From Ignavibacteria bacterium UBA4661 (GTDB taxonomy: Bacteria; Bacteroidota; Ignavibacteria; Kapaibacteriales; UBA4661): 19,800 bases of DNA. The position numbers and the translations under genes are program-made. Every line of letters begins with the position of its first letter. Within the stretch, counting starts at the first letter, position 1. The stretch lies in NCBI GenBank assembly GCA_002405405.1, contig DHLT01000205.1:1-19800 (forward strand), read 5' to 3'. Below are positions 6,912-15,135 of this stretch, one piece after another. The notes beneath the pieces were generated by a model, which searched no databases, was not told the origin of the DNA, and saw only the letters and a program-made list of their open reading frames with translations.

Positions 6912-9209
6912 ATGTCTTTGTCTTTGCGCTCGGTTATTTCAAACATTACCCGGCAGGGAATTCAGGCAGATGCTACGGAAGCCGATATCCGTAGGCATCA
7001 GGCAGGCATATTGATAATACTAATGGCAATGATACTGATTGCTACAGATATAATCACATTACATTTTCTACATGTCAACACCACATTGTCAATCAAGGTA
7101 ACAAATGTTTGTGCCTATGTTGTTGCTCTATTTCTATATCGACGAGGTCATACATTCATTGGTGCCTATATTGCTATTGGTATAGCTAACTTAGCAATCT
7201 ATGTCGCATCCATTGAGGACGGAAAAAATTCACTGACAGTCGTGTGCTTTCTAACGACAACTATTTCACCGTTTATATTCTTTTCGTTACGCCAGTGGCG
7301 GTGGATTGCCTTTTCAGTGTTTTGGTCATGGTTTTTCGCGGTCTTAACCCTCGTATACAACTATCAGTTACCACCCGCACTTGCTTGGTTAGGCATTATT
7401 ACCAGTACAAAACCAACGGATGTAGTATCAATTGTCACTCTGAGTATAACTATTTTTTTTGTTGCTGGGACAACTCTTTTTCTTGTATTCCTCAACGATC
7501 ATTCCGAACAAGTTGCATGGCAACAAGTACATGCCGCCAAAAATAATGAAAGACGTCTTACGTCTGTGTTGTCTTCCGTAACAGATCCGATATGGATTAC
7601 CGATATCAATCTAAAAGTTGTTATGGCAAATGCTGCATTTCATACAGTGTATAAGGCACGTTATGGAAGAGAATATGACAAGGAAAGTATCGATGAAATT
7701 CCCAATTTACCCGAAGAAGAAGTACTGTGGAAACCACGGTATGCCGATGCTATCAAAGGTAAGACGGAAGAGTTTTACAATTCCTTTGTCGGTGTTGATG
7801 GACAACGAGTTTGGGAAGCGGTAACTTTGACACCACTGAAATTAAATGATTCTATTTCCGGTGTTGTAGGAATTGCACGAAACATTACAGCAGTAAAAGA
7901 AGCAGATGCAAGTATTTCTGCTACAGCGATGCAATTGCAAGCATTGGTTGCATCTCTTGATGACATTGTTTGCCAAGTTAATCGTACAGGATTTGTTCTT
8001 GCCGTTTGGGCATCGCATCATTCGCCATTGTCAGAGTTTGCAAAGAGTTTACAAGGTAAACATATTCGCCTTCTTGCTGACGATGCAGGTGCAGCAATGA
8101 TGAATGCAATTAATAATACGTTTATCACACAGCGTCCGCATTCTATTGAGTATTATCTCCAACGAGTTCGTCGTTGGTATCAAGCCAAACTTTCGTACGT
8201 TACAGAGAATAACTCTGTAACAATTCTTCTGGCGGATGTTTCAGATCGCAAAGCTAATGACGAGCACATTCAAGGATTAAATAATCAATTGCAAGAACTG
8301 AATGCTTTATACTCAGAAGCAAATCGAAATCTTGCAGACAATAATGCACAGCTCGAACAGCGCGTCAGTGAGCGTACTGCTGAATTGCAACGTATGACCG
8401 AACAATTACAAGAGGAAAATGGTATCCGTAAGCATACCGAAGAAAGGTTGTCACGCGCTCTTCAACGCGAACAGAGCTTTAGTGACATGAAGTCACGGTT
8501 TGTCACGATGTTGTCTCACCAATTCCGCACACCACTGACTTTGGTTCAAAATGGGCTCGATATTATTACTTCCTTACTGATCCGAAATACGAGTATTTCT
8601 CATGAACAGGTTGCTAAACATCTCTCATCGATGATGGGGGCTACTGACCAGATTGTTGAGCTACTGGAGCGTGTAGCAACTTTATCGGATATGCAGATCA
8701 ATCTTCTCGAAGAAAAGCCACACCAATTTGTACTTGAGCCACTTTTACGCACTATTATACATGAGTGCGCTATGCAGGATGAAAACAATGTTGTTAAGCC
8801 ATTGGAGCGTATTCAAGTAAGGTTGCAGGGAGACATTCCTTCCCTGTATACAATTGAAACAGCACTACACAGAGCCTTGATGGAAGTAGTGAAGAATGCG
8901 TTGCACTACAGCGACGAGAATTCGCCTATTGTAATTTCAGCTGAAGTCGACAGAATACATTCTCATCGTGTACATATTACCGTTACCAATCAAGGCAAAC
9001 AGCTATCCGAAGAAGAATATCGGATGATTTTTGAAAACTTTTACCGCACAGGTCTTGCACAAACCGTTGGGAGTCAGCGTGGTTTAGGAATTGGTTTAGG
9101 AATTGCGCAGTTTTGCATGCAAACACTTAATGGCATTATCGTGTGTACGAATTCTGAATCAAATTTGACTCATTTTCATTTGGAATTTCCTGCTGTTCTT
9201 CCGCAATAA
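6912..9209 (+). CDS. membrane-bound double-PAS sensor histidine kinase (first of three)
   Basis: A 765-aa sensor kinase. The first 200 or so residues hold about six hydrophobic segments. Two PAS-like domains follow (about 210-325, with PIWITD and GIARNITAVKEAD, and about 335-440, ending LLADVSDRK). Next are a coiled coil, a HisKA domain with SHQFRTPLT (His536), and a HATPase_c domain with the N-box NALHYSDE, a divergent G1 (NQGKQL) and GLGIGLGIAQF. No receiver domain is present. I chose ATG 6912: an AGGAA sits six bases upstream and the protein then aligns with the N-terminus of the next kinase. A TTG at 6885 in the same frame would add nine residues. The next two genes are paralogues. The partner response regulator is not in the window and the signal is unknown. 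Confidence 0.9.
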   Translation: MSLSLRSVISNITRQGIQADATEADIRRHQAGILIILMAMILIATDIITLHFLHVNTTLSIKVTNVCAYVVALFLYRRGHTFIGAYIAIGIANLAIYVASIEDGKNSLTVVCFLTTTISPFIFFSLRQWRWIAFSVFWSWFFAVLTLVYNYQLPPALAWLGIITSTKPTDVVSIVTLSITIFFVAGTTLFLVFLNDHSEQVAWQQVHAAKNNERRLTSVLSSVTDPIWITDINLKVVMANAAFHTVYKARYGREYDKESIDEIPNLPEEEVLWKPRYADAIKGKTEEFYNSFVGVDGQRVWEAVTLTPLKLNDSISGVVGIARNITAVKEADASISATAMQLQALVASLDDIVCQVNRTGFVLAVWASHHSPLSEFAKSLQGKHIRLLADDAGAAMMNAINNTFITQRPHSIEYYLQRVRRWYQAKLSYVTENNSVTILLADVSDRKANDEHIQGLNNQLQELNALYSEANRNLADNNAQLEQRVSERTAELQRMTEQLQEENGIRKHTEERLSRALQREQSFSDMKSRFVTMLSHQFRTPLTLVQNGLDIITSLLIRNTSISHEQVAKHLSSMMGATDQIVELLERVATLSDMQINLLEEKPHQFVLEPLLRTIIHECAMQDENNVVKPLERIQVRLQGDIPSLYTIETALHRALMEVVKNALHYSDENSPIVISAEVDRIHSHRVHITVTNQGKQLSEEEYRMIFENFYRTGLAQTVGSQRGLGIGLGIAQFCMQTLNGIIVCTNSESNLTHFHLEFPAVLPQ

Positions 9210-9276
9210 GAGCAACCACAAATAAGAATACCCGCTGCTAAGTAGTATATTTTCTTCTCTCTTTTTAATCGTTGTC

Positions 9277-11580
9277 ATGTCGGTGCTTGCAGAGTTTATC
9301 CTCTCGCTTACTCAAGCTGGAATGAGTGATGATATCACGACGCATGATCAAAAGCGTTTTCGTGTGATGAATATTGCTTTCCTTATTGGGATTGCGATAT
9401 GTCTCATCTTAACACTCTTCTATGTATTGCATGGTGCTCATAGTTATGTGTGGACATCGATTGCTTCGACAAGTTTATTGATTATGTGCTTTGTCCTTCG
9501 CATTATTGGATACACAAATGGAGGAAACTTTTTTGCATTATTGATCATGAACATTGTGATTTTTATGGCGGAATATAGTTTCCCTGTAGGATCTGATATA
9601 CATCTCCTTTATCTGCTCCCGCTTGCAACACTGTTTCTTGCTTATGAGCCAACGGAGTGGCGGTATATTAGTTTTTTTACAATTTTTCCTCTTATCCTAC
9701 ATACCATAGTCTTGATTACAGAGTATGTACCAACCGTGTTAATGGCAGGCATTATTGTTGAGGAAAAAAGCATACCGCCTCATGTTATGGCTTATTTAAG
9801 TTTTGTTATTGCCGTCTTAGGTGTCATTGCTTTTGTGATTGTCTATGCTAATGAAAATTATCGAACCGAGAAGATTCTAGAGCGTCAAGTATCAACCATC
9901 CGTGAGCAAGAGCAGAAGTTATCCAGCATTTTGAATGCAATTCCTGACCCTATTTGGCTGATTGATACTAACTACACTGTCTATGTGGGTAATGAAGCAA
10001 TGGCGCGACATAATGAAAACCGAACGGGATATCGTTTGGCAATTGGTGCTGTCGTTTCTAATTCAATTTATACACCGGAAGAGCTTCGCATGTGGCAGGC
10101 AAAGTACTCATCAGCATTTGCCGGCAATTATGAAAGCTTTGAATATACAAGTGTTTATTCCGATGGCCGACGATGGTTTGCTATCACAGTTGCACCGGTG
10201 GTGATTGCCAATCGTATTACCGGCGCGGTTGGTATTCTCCGTGATATCACAGCAATAAAACGTACTCAGCAAGGTATCATTCGCAGTGAGGCAAATTTAA
10301 AAGCGGTAATATCATCGTTGGATGATATCATCTTTCAAATCAATAAAGAGCATCAAATCGAGAATGTATGGACATCCGATCATTATGCGTTTTCTAATGT
10401 TGGCGAATTGATTGGTAAATCAGTAGCACCGTTCTTCTATCAAGCCAGCCAGCAAGTTTCTAGTGCGATAGATATGGTGTTTGCAACTCACAAGCCTCAA
10501 AGTGTTGAATTTTATATCGAGCAAATGCGTCGATGGTATCGTGCAAAAATTTTGTACGTCATGATTAGTGGTAAAGAGACAGTTACTGTGCTCCTTGCAG
10601 ATGTTTCTAGTCGCAAACAATATGAACAAGAGATTCTTAACTTGAATGGAAGACTGACACAGCTCAATGAAAATCTTGAAGAACGTGTTGCGGAGCGTAC
10701 ACAAGAACTAAAAAGCCTTGCATCAGAACTTCAAAATGAAGTCAGAATTCGCACCCATGCAGAAGAACGCTTATCGGTTGCCTTGGAACGTGAACACCTT
10801 TTCAGCGAGATGAAAACACGTCTTGTTACGTTGCTGTCACACCAATTTCGTACGCCGCTCACATATATTCAATCTGGTGCTGACATTATTGAACATTCGA
10901 TGCGCACGGGGCGTACTCTTCTTCCTGAGCAAATCAATAAGTACTTAGAAGGTGTCTATGTTGGTACAGAGCAAATTGTTAATCTTATTGACAATGTGTC
11001 GCGGTTGATGGACGTGCAGACTGCTATTCTGCAAGACGACGCTGAAGACTTTAATCTGACAGACCTTGTTCAAAATATTGTTAAAGAGTTTAACTACAGC
11101 GATGATTTGCATGGATTGGAGGCAATTGAGCGAGTACGTATTTCGGCACCTGCTCTGTTGAATGTTCATACTGTACAATTGGCTATTCGTGCCGCTGTAC
11201 AAGAATTACTCAAAAATGCACTTACGTATTCATTACCTAAAACGCCGATTTCTATTGATATTGTATCGCAAAAAGATGATAGTCTTACGAATGATGAAGA
11301 TGAGATAACAAGCATATCACCGCAGATTGAGATACGTATTACCAATATGGGGTATGGTATTGCTCCAAATGAAATTGAGTCTGTTTTTGAGTACTTTTAT
11401 CGTTCGGGTGAACATGATGCTGTGGGGAAAAGTCGTGGTTTGGGCATCGGACTTGGTTTAGTCAAATTCTGTGCTGAGGCAGTGCGTGGAAGTGTAAGAT
11501 TGGACACGGATTTAACAGAAAAAGACATAACCAAAGAGACAACATTTACATTTATTTTCCCCCAGAATGCTACTTTGTGA
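9277..11580 (+). CDS. membrane-bound double-PAS sensor histidine kinase (second of three)
   Basis: A 767-aa paralogue of the upstream kinase with the same plan throughout. About six membrane segments lie in residues 30-200. PAS 1 starts near 216 (AIPDPIWLIDTNY) and ends with GILRDITAIKR. PAS 2 follows (SSLDDIIFQINKEHQ, ending VLLADVSSRK). Then come a coiled coil, HisKA with SHQFRTPLTYI (His522), and HATPase_c with NALTYSL, G1 NMGYGI and GLGIGLGLVKF. The canonical Asp of the G1 DxGxG is Asn, as in both neighbours. A loop rich in Asp and Glu sits between the N and G1 boxes. The gap after the first kinase gene is 67 bp. Tandem duplication is the simplest origin. No response regulator is adjacent, so any phosphorylation target must be encoded elsewhere. 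Confidence 0.9.
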   Translation: MSVLAEFILSLTQAGMSDDITTHDQKRFRVMNIAFLIGIAICLILTLFYVLHGAHSYVWTSIASTSLLIMCFVLRIIGYTNGGNFFALLIMNIVIFMAEYSFPVGSDIHLLYLLPLATLFLAYEPTEWRYISFFTIFPLILHTIVLITEYVPTVLMAGIIVEEKSIPPHVMAYLSFVIAVLGVIAFVIVYANENYRTEKILERQVSTIREQEQKLSSILNAIPDPIWLIDTNYTVYVGNEAMARHNENRTGYRLAIGAVVSNSIYTPEELRMWQAKYSSAFAGNYESFEYTSVYSDGRRWFAITVAPVVIANRITGAVGILRDITAIKRTQQGIIRSEANLKAVISSLDDIIFQINKEHQIENVWTSDHYAFSNVGELIGKSVAPFFYQASQQVSSAIDMVFATHKPQSVEFYIEQMRRWYRAKILYVMISGKETVTVLLADVSSRKQYEQEILNLNGRLTQLNENLEERVAERTQELKSLASELQNEVRIRTHAEERLSVALEREHLFSEMKTRLVTLLSHQFRTPLTYIQSGADIIEHSMRTGRTLLPEQINKYLEGVYVGTEQIVNLIDNVSRLMDVQTAILQDDAEDFNLTDLVQNIVKEFNYSDDLHGLEAIERVRISAPALLNVHTVQLAIRAAVQELLKNALTYSLPKTPISIDIVSQKDDSLTNDEDEITSISPQIEIRITNMGYGIAPNEIESVFEYFYRSGEHDAVGKSRGLGIGLGLVKFCAEAVRGSVRLDTDLTEKDITKETTFTFIFPQNATL

Positions 11581-11640
11581 TAGAAGAACTTATTATTGAA
11601 AGCCTTCCATAGTCAATACAATCATATCTATGATGAGTGG

Positions 11641-11665
11641 GTAGGTGTCTCAGTTGAGATCCTAC
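11641..11665 (+). other. imperfect hairpin between second and third kinase genes
   Basis: GTAGG (11641-11645) pairs with CCTAC (11661-11665). Inside, TCTC pairs with GAGA around an AGTT loop, with a small internal loop between the two stems. It lies in the 109-bp gap before the third kinase and is not followed by a T-run, so it is not an ordinary intrinsic terminator. It may be a processing or regulatory element, or chance. Confidence 0.25.
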
Positions 11666-11689
11666 TCTCGATTGTGTTGATACATTTAT

Positions 11690-13702
11690 ATGATTTCATT
11701 GATCTCCACTGCCGTGCAGAGAACACTTTTTACATATCTCCAAAAGCTCTTTCCTGACCGTGGTAATGCCACTACTGCATATAAAGTTGGTAGTACCGTT
11801 TTTGATCTATCCGCTCATCATGAATCTGCTCGGCATATCGCGGCAATGGTACTTCTTTTGCCTACAATGCTGTGCTATTTATTTACGGTAGTTTTTTATG
11901 CTTTAGGACTACCGCGAAGTGGTATGGGCTTTTTTATTGTTGCAATCGGATTTACTTGTTGTACATGGTTTGGGCACTATAATCAGCAACGAGCTACCGA
12001 AGCTGTTCTCGTGTGGGCAGTAATAGCGGTATTTCTTATGTCGCATATTATTCCGCAAGGTGAGCTTACATATCCTTATTATTTCATGATACAATTAGGA
12101 GCATTGTTTGTTTATGGTATTCGGCGTTTAAAGGGAGTGATAATTTTTGCATTGCTGCCCATAGTTCTACATACGATAGCAATGTTCTACACACTACCGG
12201 CATATGGAGCTTATTTCGTGGAGGAAGCACATATACCAATGAATTTTTTGACCTTATCACGTTTTCTCATTGTTACTTGTGTGCTGTGTTTGGTGATACT
12301 TCTTCAGCAAAAAAGTACATTAGAAATAGAAGCAATTGTTGACAAAAGTATTGAAGCAACTCGTATTCATCAGCAACAGTTAAACGATATTGTTACTGCT
12401 ATTCAGGAAGCGATATGGCTTACAGATGCAACGGGCAATATTATTTTAAGCAATCCTTCACTGCAGCAATCGTTGGTAAATCGTTTTCATATCATGTTTG
12501 GTAATCGTTTTGATATGATCGAATATTTTGAGCCGCATGAAAGAGAGCTTTGGCGTGAGCAGTACCAAAAAGTATTTCGAGGTGAAACAACCTCTTTCAC
12601 TACCGAATGGCAAGACAAAGTACATAATAGAATGCATTGGTGGGAAATTACGCTTCTACCATTATCTGATCGTGGTTTGATCTATGGTGCCGTGGGTGTT
12701 GGGCGTGAGATAACTGAACAAAAAGAATTTGCCGAGAGGATTCTTGCACTGAATCAAGAGTTGTCGGTTATGACACACCGGCTTTCTTCAGCAAATGAAA
12801 ATCTTGAATCACGTATCGTCGAGCGCACAGCCGATCTCGCTCAACTCGCGAAAGAATTACAACAAGAGAATGTCGAGCATCGTAAGACAAAAAAAAGTTT
12901 GGCTTCGTCTTTAGAGCGCGAAAAACGCTATGGGGATATGAGAATGAAATTAGCTATGATGCTATCGCACCAATTTCGTACGCCGATGGCCTATATTAAG
13001 TCGGCAAGCGATCTCATGGAAGCCTATCTTCGACGTGGTAAAGAGATTGATGAAGCACGCTTGCGAAATTTATTGAATTCTATCGATCGCGGTACATCAG
13101 AAATGGAAAAACTGATGAATGATATTTCTAATCTTTTAGAAACACAAGCAGAGTTACAGCAAGAACAACCACAACAGTTCAATCTTGTTTCTGTTGTACG
13201 AGAAGCATTACAGCTCCAGATTAGCCCGGGAGACTATCAAGATCCCTTGATTGGACATTCGTTGTTGGTAGATGTTGATGAAGATTTGATCGCCTTTACA
13301 CGGCTTCATGCTTTGCGTACAGCGCTCTTTGAAATTATTCGTAATGCTGTGCAATATTCAGAGAAAGGTTCAACGATTAGTATTACTTCTTCATCTGTAA
13401 ATTCACTCGAAACCAATGAAAAGATATATTCGATAGCCATTCACAATACGGGAAGTCAAATACCAATTGGCGAAGAGCATAATATCTTTGAGTTTTTCTA
13501 TCGTGCGGGTCGTGAACATGAGGTCGGAGCATCCCGAAGTTTGGGTATAGGGCTTGGGCTTGCAAAGTATGCAGTGGAATTATTAGGCGGCTCGGTTATC
13601 TGTGTGCGTGGTCTGCTCAACGAAGCAAAGTTTACTATAACATTTCCACAAAAATTGCCGACCAATCTATATGATGTACCATCTGTACACATAACAATGT
13701 GA
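11690..13702 (+). CDS. membrane-bound single-PAS sensor histidine kinase (third of three)
   Basis: A 670-aa paralogue of the two kinases before it. About six hydrophobic segments lie between residues 45 and 205. A single PAS-like domain (about 223-345, with AIWLTDATGNI and GVGREITEQKEF) leads into a coiled coil (ENLESRIVERTADL). HisKA carries SHQFRTPMAYI (His427), and HATPase_c has NAVQYSE, G1 NTGSQI and SLGIGLGLAKY. It is about 97 residues shorter than its neighbours, and the difference is the second PAS domain, which is missing cleanly. The ATG at 11690 aligns well with the other two in its distance to the first membrane segment. It lies 62 bp upstream of hpnE on the same strand, but nothing in the sequence ties kinase signalling to squalene synthesis. 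Confidence 0.9.
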   Translation: MISLISTAVQRTLFTYLQKLFPDRGNATTAYKVGSTVFDLSAHHESARHIAAMVLLLPTMLCYLFTVVFYALGLPRSGMGFFIVAIGFTCCTWFGHYNQQRATEAVLVWAVIAVFLMSHIIPQGELTYPYYFMIQLGALFVYGIRRLKGVIIFALLPIVLHTIAMFYTLPAYGAYFVEEAHIPMNFLTLSRFLIVTCVLCLVILLQQKSTLEIEAIVDKSIEATRIHQQQLNDIVTAIQEAIWLTDATGNIILSNPSLQQSLVNRFHIMFGNRFDMIEYFEPHERELWREQYQKVFRGETTSFTTEWQDKVHNRMHWWEITLLPLSDRGLIYGAVGVGREITEQKEFAERILALNQELSVMTHRLSSANENLESRIVERTADLAQLAKELQQENVEHRKTKKSLASSLEREKRYGDMRMKLAMMLSHQFRTPMAYIKSASDLMEAYLRRGKEIDEARLRNLLNSIDRGTSEMEKLMNDISNLLETQAELQQEQPQQFNLVSVVREALQLQISPGDYQDPLIGHSLLVDVDEDLIAFTRLHALRTALFEIIRNAVQYSEKGSTISITSSSVNSLETNEKIYSIAIHNTGSQIPIGEEHNIFEFFYRAGREHEVGASRSLGIGLGLAKYAVELLGGSVICVRGLLNEAKFTITFPQKLPTNLYDVPSVHITM

Positions 13703-13764
13703 GTTCATGTCTAAGTTACAGCAGATACGGCTATCTACTTTTACCATATTGTTGGTGATTTTTT

Positions 13765-15135
13765 ATGGTTGATTGTATTGTCCTCGGTGGTGGTTTTGCC
13801 GGTGCGAGAGCTGCACAAATGCTCGCTGAAAAAAAATATAGAGTCTTGTTGATAGAGGCCCGTTCTGCGTTAGGTGGGCGTGTAACAGACATTGTTGATC
13901 GCACCACTAACGAAACAATCGACAATGGTCAACATGTTATGATGGGGTGCTACACATCGGCACTGAGTTTAGCAGAAACGCTTGGTACACGACATATTTT
14001 ACAGACACAAAATGCATTACGTGTGCAGTTTCGCGAGCGAAGTGGTGTTGATCTACTCGATGCAGGTGGGTTTATGCAATTGTTATCCCGTACTCTGGGT
14101 GTTGCTTCTGGCATGCTGCGCTTACAGGGTATCTCATTGCAGGAAAAATTCCATTTGATCATGTTCGCCACTCGACTACGAGTGGGCTTGGTAGATGCCG
14201 ACGGTTTGACTTGTTATGAATTGCTGCGCCGCTATCATCAAAGTGATCGATTGATCACACGGTTGTGGGAGCCAATTATTCTTGCAACGCTGAATACTTC
14301 GGTCAAAACTGCCTCAGCAAATCTTCTTATGACTGTCCTGCGATTAGCATTTTTTGCTGGAGGTACAGCATCCCAAATGCTGCTACCTAATCGTAGTTTA
14401 GGAAATTTACTTTCTCCGCTGCCGCAATGGCTTAGTAAAAGAGGCGGTAAAGTATTGTTTTCAACAAAAGCAACAGGAATTGCCCATTATCAAACTACTG
14501 ATGACCTTGTTTTTTCTGTGGAAACGAATGTAGGCAATACATATCATGCACGATCTGTTATCTGCGCTCTGCCGTCGTATGCAGCAAAGCAAGTACTTCC
14601 CGGAGAAGTGCTTACTTCCTCGGCACAGGAGTGGTTACGGAGGGTTACATATTCTCCCATTGTGTCGGTCTATTTATGGTTGGATCAGAATATTATAACA
14701 GAAGATTTTTCTGCCTTACTGGGTACAACAGTACAGTGGCTCTTTAATCGAAGAGTACTGTGCGAAACACATCCGGTCGCACGATTTCATTATCCTGGAC
14801 ATATTGCATTGACAATCAGTGCTGCTCATGATATTGCCATGAGCAAGCATGAAGAAATTATTGCATTGTGCATGGAGGAGCTTCGATCGGTGTATCCGAA
14901 ATTCCATACAGTAAATCTCTTACATAGTCGAGTAGTGATTGAGCGTATGGCAACGCCGATGCTGATACCACAGATGGACGCAACACGTCCATCTGCAAAG
15001 ACTCTTCAGGATGGTTTATATCTTGCCGGTGATTACACTGCAACAGGTTTACCCGCAACAATCGAGAGTGCAGCACGAAGCGGAGAAATTGCTGCCCGCG
15101 AGGTAGAACACTTTCTTGCATGTAATGAACGATAA
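13765..15135 (+). CDS. hpnE: hydroxysqualene dehydroxylase HpnE
   Basis: A 456-aa FAD-dependent amine-oxidase/desaturase-type flavoprotein. The N-terminal dinucleotide-binding motif is VLGGGFAGARAA, followed by LLIEARSALGGR (up to residue 39). The family-specific DNGQHVMMGCY is at 53-63. The C-terminal FAD-binding segment LAGDYTATGLPATIESAARS is near residue 420. Together these match HpnE, which reduces hydroxysqualene to squalene. It is the last step of the HpnD-HpnC-HpnE route from farnesyl diphosphate, which feeds hopanoid or sterol-like lipid synthesis. The partner genes hpnC and hpnD are not in this window. A carotenoid desaturase-like enzyme is the main alternative, but the DNGQH segment favours HpnE. 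Its TAA directly abuts the stop codon of the convergent T9SS gene. No good ribosome binding site is visible. Confidence 0.87.
   Translation: MVDCIVLGGGFAGARAAQMLAEKKYRVLLIEARSALGGRVTDIVDRTTNETIDNGQHVMMGCYTSALSLAETLGTRHILQTQNALRVQFRERSGVDLLDAGGFMQLLSRTLGVASGMLRLQGISLQEKFHLIMFATRLRVGLVDADGLTCYELLRRYHQSDRLITRLWEPIILATLNTSVKTASANLLMTVLRLAFFAGGTASQMLLPNRSLGNLLSPLPQWLSKRGGKVLFSTKATGIAHYQTTDDLVFSVETNVGNTYHARSVICALPSYAAKQVLPGEVLTSSAQEWLRRVTYSPIVSVYLWLDQNIITEDFSALLGTTVQWLFNRRVLCETHPVARFHYPGHIALTISAAHDIAMSKHEEIIALCMEELRSVYPKFHTVNLLHSRVVIERMATPMLIPQMDATRPSAKTLQDGLYLAGDYTATGLPATIESAARSGEIAAREVEHFLACNER

Noticed and set aside
13707..13772. 21-aa hydrophobic ORF overlapping the hpnE start
   Set aside because: It starts with ATG and ends inside hpnE, so a leader peptide is imaginable, but there is no ribosome binding site, no conservation to judge by and the length is easily random.
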